64,000 nt of DNA from Pyricularia pennisetigena (GCF_004337985.1 NW_021940923.1:310001-374000), one strand, 5' to 3'; counted from the first letter of the stretch, positions 36,667-47,956 are shown. Made by a program: numbers and translations. Notes: a model not told the origin generated them from the letters alone.

Positions 36667-38234
36667 TTTAACCGGATTAAAGATTTGCTATAATTAATTA
36701 AAAAATCGACGATTCCCCGGAAAAAAGGCGACGCGGTAAACCCAAAACTAATATTAATTTAACCAAACGTACGGTAAAAAAAACACGCAAAATTAAACCC
36801 TTTACCGGGGCGAAATGCAACGAAAATAAACCGACGATTATATAATCCGCGCCCATTTTTGGGGCGACGTGGCCGTATCCCACCCACCCAATTTTCGAAT
36901 TAAATTAATATATATAAAACGAAACGATAATTTTGCGCGGCGATAAAATATTAATTAAAAACCGAATTATACGTTTCCGATTCGTTATCCAAATTTCCCT
37001 TTTTTTTTTCTTTTATTTCGACGTCCTCCTTTTTTATTTTATTATTTTCCGCGTTATTTTTAAAAACCGGGAATTCCCATTGTTCGGCGAATTGGTTAAC
37101 CTTCCGTAATAAAGCGGTACGATATCGGGTAATATTTTCGATTAAAAAAGGTTTACGACGGGATTTTCCAAAAAACGGGTTTTTGTTTACATTACGACCA
37201 AAAATACGAAAACGCGACGAAATAGGGGCACGGGGACGCGAAAAACCAAATATATACCGAATCGGGGCACGAATAAAACGAAACGCGACGGGGTAACGCG
37301 AAAAAGGAGCTTCGAAACGTCGGCGGGACGTGGTAATAATAGGGGCGAAAAAGCGTGGGGAATACGCGGGGCGAAATTGGCGTATAAAAGCGGCGGGGGA
37401 AAGGGTTAAAACGGTAATTAAAATAGCGAAAGCGTTATTATTTCGGCGCGCTTTTTGCAGGTTTTTTTTATAACGCGACGTATTGCGTTTTTAAAAAAAT
37501 TTTTAAAAATTAATAACGTTATCGAAACAATTAAATATTAAAGGAATTAAACGCATTTCCAAATAAATAAAACCGCGTGCGAAAATTTATACCAATTAAC
37601 GGTTACGATTACCGCCGCTGCGAAAAAAGGTATTAAATATAGCGGCAAAAACAATGGTTTTGGTAAAAGTCGTTACGGCCCCGGAATTCGCCATTTTATC
37701 CTATACGTCCTGGTAAACGCGGACCCAATTGGTATACGCGGTAAAAAAATTTCGAAATAATACGGTATTTTTGCCAGGGATTTTTTTACCATCCACGACG
37801 GTATTTTTAATTAAAGGTTGGACGATATAACAATTATTATAAATCGTGGTTTTTAATTCCCGTAAACGGCGGCGGAGGATAAAGTTAAAAACGTAAACGG
37901 CCTCGCTGTAATAATAATGCGATTTTTTAATATTACGATATCGCTAATAACTAATACCGTCGGGGGCAGGGCCATATTCCTAAACCCCGTTAATTTTGGA
38001 CGCTTTTACATAAAAAACGTAAAAAATAAATACATTTTCCGGAACAATATATTCGTCGTTATTTAAATTACCCTAAAGCTCCGCGGCACCGATAACGCGA
38101 CGAAAACGTTGCGAATATAAATTAACGATACCATTTAATCGGTATTTAATCGATATAATTTACAAATGGGCGGCCGTTATTATTATATAACGAAAATAAT
38201 TAATTATTACGGTGGGGAAACCGGCCACCTCCAT
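36667..38234 (-). pseudogene. Antisense coding frame of gypsy 1 (about 520 codons), unknown family
   Basis: A single minus-strand frame can be followed from a Met at 38234 (EVAGFPTVIINYFRY) down to 36667, ten bases from the end of pol. About a dozen TAA/TAG stops are present, all explainable by CAA/CAG/TGG changes, and no frameshift is needed. Readable blocks: DEYIVPENVFIFYVFYVKAS, AVYVFNFILRRRLRELKTTI, TAYTNWVRVYQDV, a basic region with many Arg/Phe/Pro (about 37200-37400), and a charged C-terminal part (NNAENNKIKKEDVEIKEKKG, about 37020). It looks gag-like or nucleic-acid binding, but I do not recognise it. Confidence 0.65.
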
Positions 38235-38586
38235 TACCGGCACTGGTTTATCCAAACGCTATTTAGGACGCGATTAAGGAAATAAAAACCCGGGATATAA
38301 TAACGACGCGGTAACGACAAATAACGACACGAATAATAAATAGGAATGAACAGGAAATAAGGACGGCCGAAATAAAGGTAATATAAATAAAAAATAAAAC
38401 GAAAGGAAAACGGGAAAAATCGATAAAATGATAAAAAAAGGAGGGAATAGGGACGAAAAAGATTCGAATGGAGGAAAAATTGGAAAATAAAAAAGACCAG
38501 GACGATAACGCGGGGAAAAATGCGAAAAACAAAAACCGCAACTATTACGGGAAAAAAATTGTGCTAATAAATAAACGAACCTATAC

Positions 38587-39315
38587 CGCCCAAAGTGAAA
38601 GGAAAATAAACCGCGACAAACACCCGCAAACGGCAAATACGATAAAAAAACCGCAATATTACCGCAATTAAAGGTAGGAGGGTAAAACCCGATTACGGTT
38701 TTATACCGTTTAAAATAAAAGGAAGGTAAACCGCGATAAATACCCGCAAACGGTAAATACGATAAAAAAACCGCGATATTACCGCAATTAAAAACAGGAG
38801 GGTAAAACCCGATTACGGTCCTACACCGCCCAAAATAAAAGGAAGGTAAACCGCGACAAACACCCGCAAACGGCAGGTACGATAAAAAAACCGCGATATT
38901 ACCGCAATCAAAGGTAGGAAGGTAGAACCCGACCACGGCCTTATACCGCCCAAAATAAAAGGAATCAAACCGCGACAAACACCCGCAAACGGCGGGTACG
39001 ATAAAAAAACCGCGACACCTCCGTAACTAAAGGTAGGAGGGCAAAACCCGACCACGACCTTATACCGCCCAAAATAAAAGGAAAATAAACCGCGACAACC
39101 ACCCGCAAACGGCAAATACGACAAAAACGCCACAATATAACCGCAGCCAAAAACGGGAAAATAAAATTCGACCACGGATTTATACCAATTAAAATTAGGA
39201 AAAAGCGAATTATAATAACCGCCCGTAAACGGAACCGGGGATAAAAAACCCGCGATATAACCGCGGCCGAAAATAGGAGGGTAAAACCCGACCACGGGCC
39301 TATACCGCCCGGAAT
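38587..39315. repeat. Tandem array, 6 units of about 120 bp, in gypsy 1
   Basis: Units start with a TATACCGCCCAAAATAAAAGG-like sequence at about 38587, 38706, 38826, 38946, 39065, 39183 and end at about 39304. Each holds GATAAAAAAACCGCGATATT and a GGAGGGTAAAACCCGA block. The array lies between the start of the antisense frame and the 3' LTR. The open minus-strand frames across it follow from the repeat and are not clearly coding. Confidence 0.9.
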
Positions 39316-39414
39316 AATGGACGGGTAGGTTATATTAGGATACGCGCCCGCTGGATTGCTTTTATACCTCCAAATGGGGATTATACCCGATAAAGGACGG
39401 GCGAATACGGGTTA

Positions 39415-39602
39415 TATTATGGATTCGTGTTTAAGGTACGTATTACGTAATAAGATACAAAAGCGGGTTAGGGATAATATATAAGGGGAAGGATATTACC
39501 ACGACCCGGATATGCACCTTTTCCTCCCTTTTCCCCCAGCGTTAGTAATAATACCAACAAGGATACTTAACGGTCTCAAGGCCGTTGGCTTACCCTATAA
39601 CA
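39415..39602 (+). repeat. 3' LTR of gypsy 1
   Basis: 188 bp, same length as the 5' LTR, ending CCCTATAACA followed by the duplication GAAAT. The first TG reads TA, a G-to-A change. Confidence 0.92.
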
Positions 39603-39607
39603 GAAAT

Positions 39608-40701
39608 CTATAAAAATTCTGGACGTTCCAGCGGTTAACTCGCTAGAAAAGGATTTAATATGTTTTGCAAAAGCAGAATCCAAATTAGAGTTTTTACTTT
39701 TTTTTCGTTTAAAGGTGTTTTCCTGCCCATTATTTTCCTTTTAAGCGCTTTTTCAGCGTTTTTTTCCCACTTTTTGACCTTTAAGCCTATAATTAGCGGC
39801 TTTAACCGCTGTAAAGCCTGAAAATTGAATTTTCGGATGTAATGTCCGCCATAAGGTATTGAAAATTTAATTTTTCCAAATTTTGGCTTGTAGTTTGCAG
39901 GGCCCGTTGGGTACTGCGTTGGCGTTCGGTCCAAATAGGGAATCTCCCTCCAGGGCCCGTAAATACTAGCTTGGCACATTAAAAAGGTTAATTTGCACGT
40001 TAGCATTAGCTAATTTGATTACCACTAAATTAAAACGGTTATTAAATTTAAGTATCGATCCTTAAAATTTCAAAAAAATTAAAGCGTGGAATTCCCGATA
40101 TAGTGAATCTCGACTAACTTCGGGTGCAACGGAATAGCCATTTTCCAGGGTTTTATAAACCGTTACGGGGCTGGAATGCCATGCAATAGATTTTAAAAGT
40201 TCCTTAATTAAATTGTTTTTTTATTAATAATAATAGGATTAATTGTTCGTATTCCGGTAGGGTATAGCCAATTTTAGGGTTCGATATAAATTCCGCTGCT
40301 TTTAGAACCTTAAATTATATTACTAACGCCTATTTCCACAAATCGTAATTGTTAGCCCCTACTAATTTATAATTTTCGGGGAAGGAAAATACCCGTTTCG
40401 ATAATTTTCTTCCTATTTCGTCATTTCAAATTAGCTTACCAGGTCGATTAAAAGGTGCGGTAGCGGTAGCTGGTTTAACATCCAGATTACCATTTAAATT
40501 AGTGGAATTACCGATTTTCAAGGTTAATAGGGCAGTAAACTGTTGAATTGTCCTTTAAAATTAATTCATTTGCGTAATTAACGCTTTCAACTGCAGGTTT
40601 TGGGCCTGTAATTTAGCGGTTAAAACTTTGTTTGGGCTGGGTTTAGGCCCCCTTTTTGTTGGAATTGGGCCTGGAAAGCCCGATATACGGCTGTCTTCCA
40701 T
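39608..40701 (-). pseudogene. Copia B gag
   Basis: Minus-strand continuation of copia B after gypsy 1. Starts at a Met at 40701 (EDSRISGFPG-like), homologous to 49306-50420 of the full-length copia, with several stops. The 3' edge is the gypsy 1 target duplication. Confidence 0.85.
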
Positions 40702-41483
40702 TGTATAGTAACCTAAATTATAGTTGCAATTCGCTAATTTAAAGCTATAATTAAATAATTTAGTCGTTTAAAGGTTAATACCCTATTAAATTTAGGATTT
40801 GCTATACCGCTTGCCTTTTAACGGTTATAGGCCTATAATTGCCAATTATAGGGTTTATTACTATTTTAAATGGTTAAAGTCCACCAAAATACAAGGTTCG
40901 AATCCCTAAAATCCGCAATTAATGGGTGCCCTGGTATTTATACCAATCCAAATACACGTAACGAATTCAACTCGTTAAATAGGTGCAGGGTAATTTGCAG
41001 GGTATCGTACAGGATAGCGTGCAAATATTGTACAGGGTAACAAACCAATTAATGTAATTCCGCTAATGGGTTTGTGGGCTATTATAAACCCTATTAAACG
41101 CACTAAAATTTTGTGGGGTATTGCGAACGAATACAGGGGTCTTTGGCCCTAACTCGCTAGCGTAAGCCCTATTAAAATTTTGAACTAATCACGGTGGCGT
41201 GCACGATCCACGAAAACCACACCAAAAATTTTGGATTTGCAATGCAAACGATCGCTGCAATACCTAAAAAAGCCTAAATTGAACGCTAATTTTTAGCGAT
41301 CACCACTGTAAATATAGGGGGTTAGATGCTAAATTAGCGCCTAAAACGAATAATTTCGCACAAAAACAGCAATATCTTCGTCAATATACGTGCTGTAAAA
41401 ATACGACAATAACCAAAATAAAACCTAAATTTCGGGTTTTCCAGTGATGCAAAATGCATTTTAATATACAAACTAAAACCTCT

Positions 41484-41497
41484 CCGGGTTTATAACC
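41484..41497 (-). promoter_or_regulatory. Primer-binding site of copia B
   Basis: Minus-strand GGTTATAAACCCGG adjoins the 5' LTR start. See 48537 for the interpretation as a half-tRNA primer site. Confidence 0.65.
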
Positions 41498-41619
41498 TAT
41501 TAATAGTATGGGTTGCTAACAGGGGCTTAAATATTAACCTAGGTGCGGCGTGGTGCTAATTACGTTATAAAAACCTGTAACTATAAGATTTAAATATATT
41601 AAATTGTTTATTAAATTTG
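41498..41619 (-). repeat. Copia B 5' LTR, proximal 122 bp
   Basis: Begins TATTAATAGTATGGGTTGC (mutated TGTTAACAATATGGG) and matches the first 120 bases of the LTR at 19278 before being cut by the gypsy 3 LTR. Confidence 0.85.
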
Positions 41620-42943
41620 TATTATGGATTCGTGCCTAAGGCACGTATTACGTAATAAAATAGAAGAGCGGGTCAAGGATAATATATAAAAGGGAAAAAT
41701 ATTACCACGACCTAGACATACACCTTTCCCTTCCTTTTTCCTTTAACGTTAGTAATAATACCAATAAAAATATTTAACGGTCCTTAGGCCGTTGGTTTAC
41801 TTTATAATATTTATTAACGTTTTATTTAAACATAATAATGGCCAACCTAAAACCGGGTCCGGGAGGGGAAACCGACGATTTTTACCAAAACCTGGTTGCG
41901 AATATCGCGATATTGGAGGAACGCATCGTTTAAATGTAACTGCATTTTTAAACGCAAGCGCGATCGCGCAAAACCAACGCTTTAAAAGGAAATTTCTACG
42001 TAATTTCCAATTTTACGACGGCGTACTAACGGCGTTTACAATTTGGAAATAAATTATTTCGTGTAAATTAATACGCGACGCGGAATTTGTCGGAAACCAG
42101 CGCGACCAATTCGAATACGTATGATCCAACCTTACCACGATAATTCAAAATATGGTCCGTTTTTTGTACGAAATAGGGGGTACGGGGGGAAAATATAACC
42201 ACGAAAATTTTATCGAATATTTTGGGCGCACGTACGACGACTTTTATAAAAAAACCCAAATTTTCGCCGAATTAAAGGTATTCCGTATACGATATGGCGA
42301 ATTATTCGCACATTTTTTTACCAAATTCGAACGCCTCCTTATTGCGGCCGGGGGTTTCGAATGGTTAAACAAAATATAAACCAATTATTTGCGTTTCCGG
42401 GTCGTTAATTGGATAAAAGAGGCGTCGGTAGGAAGGGGTATTGCCTCCGATTTTTCCTGCGGGTTTATCGTTATATGCCGTTATATCGCCCAAAATTTGG
42501 AAATTATGGATTTAAATAAAGGTTTTGGCTAAAAACGGAACGCCCCTTTTCCAAATTCCTTTCAAACGGGTTTAAAAAATATAGTAATAATAGGCGTATT
42601 AACGATAAAGGTGGGCCGGGGCCGTTATAACGTTGGTAAAAAACGAAAAAAACGCCAATTAAATGGAAATAAAGGGAAAAATCGGGCCCTATAAATATCC
42701 GTTTAGGAATTCCAGCGACGCCGCGAAATAAGGGTTTACCTCCGTTGCGTATCCATTTTTTATTACGCCCAAAATTACCAATTCGCGCCGGTTATACGCC
42801 CAACGCCGAACGGCCCCGAAAAAGGAAAAAATTAATTTTGGGCCGTAATTTTAACCCAGGGGAAAACCGACGCGACGGGCCCCGATTATCCTATAATACG
42901 CTAACCAATATAAATTGGAAAAAACAATTAAACGAAATATAAA
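41620..42943 (+). mobile_element. Gypsy 3: truncated copy of the gypsy 1 family
   Basis: LTR 41620-41809 (190 bp) plus gag, collinear with gypsy 1 from 24441 to about 25765. It ends abruptly at 42943 against a copia LTR start. No 3' LTR of its own is present. Confidence 0.88.
41838..42900 (+). pseudogene. Gypsy 3 gag fragment
   Basis: Starts at ATGGCCAACCTAAAACCGGG and matches gypsy 1 gag. Best block at 42152-42379: GTGGKYNHENFIEYFGRTYD and FRIRYGELFAHFFTKFERLL. The reading frame is cut by stops in the first 300 bases and after 42379. Confidence 0.85.
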
Positions 42944-43148
42944 TGTTAGCAATGTGGGTTGCTAACAGGGGTTTAGGCATTAGCCTAGGTGCGGCGTGGT
43001 GCTAGTTGCGTTGTAAAAGCCTGTAATTACAGGGCTTAAATGCACTAAATTCACTAATTTTGGGATTAATAGATTTGATTTAATTGGAGGGGGAGATTTT
43101 GCTTTATCTCCCTTACATACTCTCCGATATAGAAATCGGGGTCCGCAC
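42944..43148 (-). repeat. Copia LTR, second copy, proximal part
   Basis: A complete LTR start (TGTTAGCAATGTGGGTTGC) follows gypsy 3 directly. The LTR continues after element copy 1, from 45025 to 45376. It is less mutated than the segment at 41498-41619. Confidence 0.88.
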
Positions 43149-45015
43149 TAGTCTCAGGGCTCATCCCTGAAGCCTAAAGCTCCACAATTGATCCACTCCG
43201 TTCGCTTCGCTCCACTTCGTGGCTCAATTGCGGCTTTGCAATGTACCTGTGGGTCCATCCAAAGAACGCTTTGGTTCAGGTCTGAGGACAATTTGTCGAT
43301 TTTCGCCGTTTATGGCGGTATTTTTGGGCTTTTTTTAACCGAAACTCCTTTATTATTCCACAACCACGCATAATATTAAAAAAATAAAATATCGTTGAAA
43401 ATAGCGTTTAATACCGCTATTAGCAGCAATTCGATTTATTTTATTATTTGCTATAATGGCCGAATTCGATACCACCTGCCCTTAATCCGTTCATGGCGGT
43501 ACTGTTTTTTCGATTTTTTTTTCGATATTCGATTTCTTTTAATATTATTTTTAATTTTTGACTAAATTTGATAATTTTTGCACGTGGAGGGTCGTATATA
43601 TTTATATATTGCTATACTAAATTTTGGTGCATATATTAGATTATATAAGCCGTTAAATAGGCGGATAGGCAAATTATATACTTTTTTGTATATAATTTAC
43701 AATTGAAATTCGTTTATATTTTTACCAATTTTAACGATAATAAAACCAAAACTTCAGAAGTCCGATTACGTATATAAACAAACGTCCACATCCAATTTTG
43801 TCTATAATATCGGTTTTAAAAATTGTTTAATAAAAGAAAATGCTAAATGTGTATTTTATAAATCTTTTTGCTTTATTCAATTAATTTTATATTATTTTTG
43901 TTTTGCAGCCAAATTTTGTGGTTTTTGCATGTGGGGGGTGGCATGGATATATTTAATATAATACCCTATTTTGGTACGTATATTTGATTATATAAGCCGT
44001 TAAATATGCGGATAGGTAAAGTGAATCCAATTTTATATATATTTTACAATCGAAATGCTTTTATATTTTTACCAATTTTAATGTTAATAAAACCAAAGTT
44101 TGGAGAAGTGGATGATGTATATATACAAACGTCAACGTAAGACCCGATTTATAATACCGCCCCTTTTTGTTTTTTTATATAAAAAAATGCTAAATGTGTA
44201 TTATTTTTATATTTACTGCTTCACTTAATTGAATAAAATTTATAAAAAGAAAGTAAAATAAGATTTTTTAATCAATGGAGAAAAGAATGCCTAAATTAAA
44301 TTTTCTTTTACTTTTACCAATATTTGCGAAAATTATTCAGGTTTTTAACAAAATGCTAGTTAATATAAAAATATTAATAATATGTTTGTTTTAATCGATA
44401 ATTGTATGCACTTTGCAGTATTAGGTCTGCTAAACTATATATACTGTAACTAAAATTAAAATTAATATCATATACTATTATTCAAAATAAAAATTAAATA
44501 TAATGAAAAATTACAAATTTAACTTAATATTTTAATATCTTTTCAAATACAGTGGTTATAAAAACGCGGCCGGTATTTACATAATTAGCAAACTCCAATA
44601 AATGTAACGCAAATTATTATATATTTTTATAATCTTTATTTATTTTTTTATACGGATATTTAATTGTATACTATAGGTATACCTTTTTTTTTTGCCATTA
44701 TAATGCGAATATATTATATATACCCGCTATAAACGGCTCAATACCACAAATTATCGTTATATTAATAAAATAATAATCAGCGATATCGCAACATTAGGTA
44801 TATTATTAATAATACCGTTATAAAAGGCGAAATACGACAAATTATCGTTGGTGGTACCGCCATGAACGGCGAAATGCGACAAAATGTCCTCAGACTAGAA
44901 CGAGCGCGATCTTTTCGGCCAATGTAATTGGTCGAAAAACCATATGGCTGAAAGGTATATGGAGCGCTCGGTCCCCACTGCGAAGCAGGGGGGTCTAGTC
45001 TGAGCACTGAGACTA
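43149..45015 (+). mobile_element. Non-autonomous 9-bp-duplication element, copy 1
   Basis: 1867 bp, starting TAGTCTCAG and ending CTGAGACTA, flanked by GGTCCGCAC (43140-43148) and GGTCAGCAC (45016-45024), one mismatch. The outer 130 bases on each side are GC-richer with hairpins. Inside, a second inverted pair (CTGAGGACAATTTGTCG with TCGCCG..ATGGCGGTA, about 43280 and 44870) encloses an AT-rich, non-coding core. 9-bp duplications suggest a Mutator-like (MULE) origin; no transposase is present to prove it. Confidence 0.85.
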
Positions 45016-45024
45016 GGTCAGCAC

Positions 45025-45376
45025 CCCGCAAAGGGTTCCGGTGCCGCACACGATTTTCCGAAAAATTATTTTGTATACGTTGTTGAAAAAACACCTTCAT
45101 TTCCATACAAACCATTTCTGGGTTCGCATTGATTTGCTGATTTGGTGAAAATTTTAACCCGGTACAGGGTAGCTGACTCGTAAATGCAGGGTGGGTATTA
45201 AGCCCGGTACAGGGTGAAACTCCCTTCGCTGATTTTAAATCGCAACTCCTGCAATACACACAAAATATAACGGAAAATCCGTTAGCCCCAACAGCCCGAT
45301 TTCGGCACGATCTATTGTGGCTTATATACAAATAAAGGTGGACCCATTACATCCTAAATAACGCATATAATTAACA
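45025..45376 (-). repeat. Copia LTR, distal part
   Basis: Resumes the LTR after copy 1 and ends AATTAACA, followed by ATACC, the partner of the duplication at 19273-19277. Confidence 0.88.
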
Positions 45377-45493
45377 ATACCGCCATAAGCGGCGAAAATC
45401 CACAAGTTGTCCTCAGACCTAAACCAGAGCGTTCTTTGGATGGACCCACAGGTACATTGCAAAACCGCAATTGAGCCACGAAGTGGAGCGAAA
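45377..45493 (-). mobile_element. 9-bp-duplication element, copy 3, middle segment
   Basis: Continues copy 3 after the copia B nest (ACCGCCATAAGCGGCGAAAA ... CACGAAGTGGAGCGAAA). It is cut at 45493 by copy 2; the last 46 bases of copy 3 are at 47366-47412. Confidence 0.85.
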
Positions 45494-47356
45494 TAGTTTC
45501 AGGGCTCATCCCTGAAGCCCAAAGCTCCACAATTAATCCATTCCGTTCGCTTCGCTCCATTTCGTGGCTTAATTGCGGTTTTGCAATGTACCTGTGGGTC
45601 CATCCAAAGAACGTTTTGGTTCAGGTTTGAGGACAATTTGTCGATTTTCGCCGTTTATGGCGGTATTTTTGGCCTTTTTTCGACCGATACTCCTTTATTA
45701 TTCCACAACCACGCAAAATATTGAAAAAAGAAAATATCGTTGAAAATAGCGTTTAATACCGCTATTAGCAGCGATTGAATTTATTTTTCTATTTATTTTA
45801 ATGGCCGAATTGGATACCACCTGCCCTTAATCCGTTCATGGCGGTACTGCTTTTTCGATTTTTTTTCGATTTTCGATTTGTTTTGATGTTATTTTTAATT
45901 TTTGACCAAATTTTATAATTTTTGCACGTGGAGGGTCGTATATACATATATATCGTTAAGATGGATTTGGGTGCATATATTATATTATATAAGCAGTTAA
46001 ATAAGCGGATAGGCAAATTATATATTTCTTATATATAATTTACAATCGAAACTCGTTTATATTTTTACCAATTTCGACGATAATGAAACCAAAAATTTCA
46101 GAGATTCGATTACGTATATAAGCAAACATCCAGCCTTAATTTAACTTATAATATCGGCCTTAAAAGCTGTTTAATAAAACAAAATGCTAAATGTATATCT
46201 TATAGATCTTTTTGCTTTATTTAATTAATTTTATATTATTTTTGTTTTGCAGCCAGACTTTGTAGTTCTTGGACGTGGGGGGTGGTATACATATATTCAA
46301 TATAATAATACATTTTGGTACGTATATCCGATCATATAAACCGTTAAATATGCGGATAGGTAAAGTATATCTAATTTTAAATATATTTCGCAATCGAAAT
46401 GCTTTTACATTTTGACCAATTTTGACATCAATAAAACCAAAATTTGATAAAACGGATTACGTACATAAACAGATGTCAAGGTAAGATTCGATCTATAATA
46501 CCGGCCCTTTTTATTTTTTTATATAAAGAAAAGCTCAATATGTATTATTTTTGTATTTTTTGCTTTATTTGGTTAAATATAATTTATAAAAAAAAGTTGA
46601 ATCAGATTCTTTAATAAACTAGTAGAAAAATGTTTGAATTAGATTTTTTTTAATTTTGCCAATATTTGCGTAAATTATTTAGTTTTCAACAAATTGTTAA
46701 TCAATATAAAAATATTAATAAAACTTTTCTTTTGATTGATAATTGCATGCACTCTGCAATACTAGGTTTGCTAGGCTATAAATACTGTAATTGAAATTAA
46801 AATCAATATTATATACCATTATTTAAAATAAGAATTAAATATAATGAAAAATTACAGACTTTACTCAATATTTTGATATTTTCTCAAATACAGTGGCTAT
46901 AAACACGCGGCTGGCATTCAAATAATCAACAAACTCCAATGAATTTAACGCAAAATACTATACATTTTTACAATTTTTATTTATTTTTTTATTGGAATAT
47001 ATAATTGCATGCTATAGGTACAACATTTTCTTTTACCATTATAATGCGAATATTTTATATATACCCGTTCTAAACGGCAAAATACCACAAATTATCCGTA
47101 TATTAATAAAATAATCATTAAAAATATCGTAATATTAGGTATATTATTAATAATACCGTTATAAACGGCGAAATGCGACAAATTATCGTTGGTGGTACCG
47201 CCATGAACGGCGAAATGCGACAAGATGTCCTCAGACTAGAACGGGCGCGATCTTTTCGGCCAATGTAATTGGTCGAAAAGCTATGTGGCTGAAAGGTATA
47301 TGGAGCGCTCGGTCCCCACTGCGAAGCAGGGGGGTCTAGTCTGAGCACTGAGACTA
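45494..47356 (+). mobile_element. Non-autonomous 9-bp-duplication element, copy 2
   Basis: 1863 bp, TAGTTTCAG to CTGAGACTA, with a perfect 9-bp duplication GGAGCGAAA (45485-45493 and 47357-47365). Aligns with copy 1 along its full length. Inserted into the end of copy 3, so the family has transposed into itself. Confidence 0.92.
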
Positions 47357-47365
47357 GGAGCGAAA

Positions 47366-47412
47366 TGGATCAATTGTGGAGCTCTGCGCTTCAGGGATAA
47401 ACCCTGAAACTA
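47366..47412 (-). mobile_element. 9-bp-duplication element, copy 3, terminal segment
   Basis: TGGATCAATTGTGGAGCTCT to CCCTGAAACTA, the reverse complement of the left end of copies 1 and 2. Confidence 0.85.
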
Positions 47413-47956
47413 TAGTATTACGGGGTTTAATGCCCCTAATAACGGTAATATAAATCCCAATCCCGTTACCGCATTATTTAATCCACCTGGTAACCTAATT
47501 TGAAATGGCGGGATACGTAAAAAACTATTGAAACGGGTATTTTTCTGCCCCAAAAATGGCAAATTAGTAGAAATTAGCAATTATAATTTGTGGAAACAGG
47601 CGTTATAAATAAAATTTGAAATTATAAAAAAAGCGGAATTAATTTCCAACCCTGAAATCGGCTATACCTTACGGGAATACGAGCAATTAGTCCTATTATT
47701 GCTTATAAAAAACAAAGTAACTGAGGAATTTTTCAAATCCATTGCATAGCATTTAAACCCCATAACGGTTTATAAAACCATGGAAAGTAATTATTCCGTT
47801 GCACCCAAAATTGGTTAAAGTTTCCTATATTGGGAATTCCACGCTTTAAATTTTTCGAAATTTAAAGGATTCATACTTAAAATTAATATCCGTTTCAATT
47901 TCTTGGTAAATTAAATTAACGAATACTAACGTGCAAATTAACCCCGTAAATGTACG
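47413..47956 (+). mobile_element. Copia D, gag segment
   Basis: Homologous to about 49465-50035 of the full-length copia (CCACCTGGTAACCTAATTTG, 47489; AACCCCGTAAATGTACG, 47940). It is split by the full-length copia after GTACG and resumes at 55671. Confidence 0.85.

Larger units (their letters stand above)
24441..39602 (+). mobile_element. Gypsy 1: chromodomain LTR retrotransposon
   Basis: Bounded by two 188-bp LTRs and a perfect 5-bp duplication GAAAT (24436-24440 and 39603-39607). Order: 5' LTR, gag, protease, [gypsy 2 inserted at 26212-33464], RT, RNase H, integrase, chromodomain, an antisense coding frame, a 120-bp tandem array, 3' LTR. Without gypsy 2 it is about 7.9 kb. The integrase-last order and the chromodomain identify a chromovirus-type Ty3/gypsy element. 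It is inserted in the gag region of copia B. Confidence 0.92.
19278..45376 (-). mobile_element. Copia element B with nested insertions
   Basis: The outermost edges are copia LTR ends: TGTTAACA at 19278 and AATTAACA at 45376, flanked by a perfect 5-bp duplication ATACC (19273-19277 and 45377-45381). Orientation is minus: 3' LTR on the left, polypurine tract beside it, pol 19960-24440, gag 39608-40701, primer-binding site 41484-41497 and 5' LTR from 41498. Gypsy 1 separates pol from gag. The 5' LTR is cut by gypsy 3, and its distal end is now carried by a second LTR copy (42944-45376). Confidence 0.88.

Noticed and set aside
38274..38978. 234-codon minus-strand frame with 40-residue repeats
   Set aside because: It follows from the 120-bp tandem array and changes frame between units; no independent sign of protein coding.
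38587..39315. CRISPR-like array
   Set aside because: Units are contiguous 120-bp tandem repeats without unique spacers, in a eukaryotic retrotransposon.
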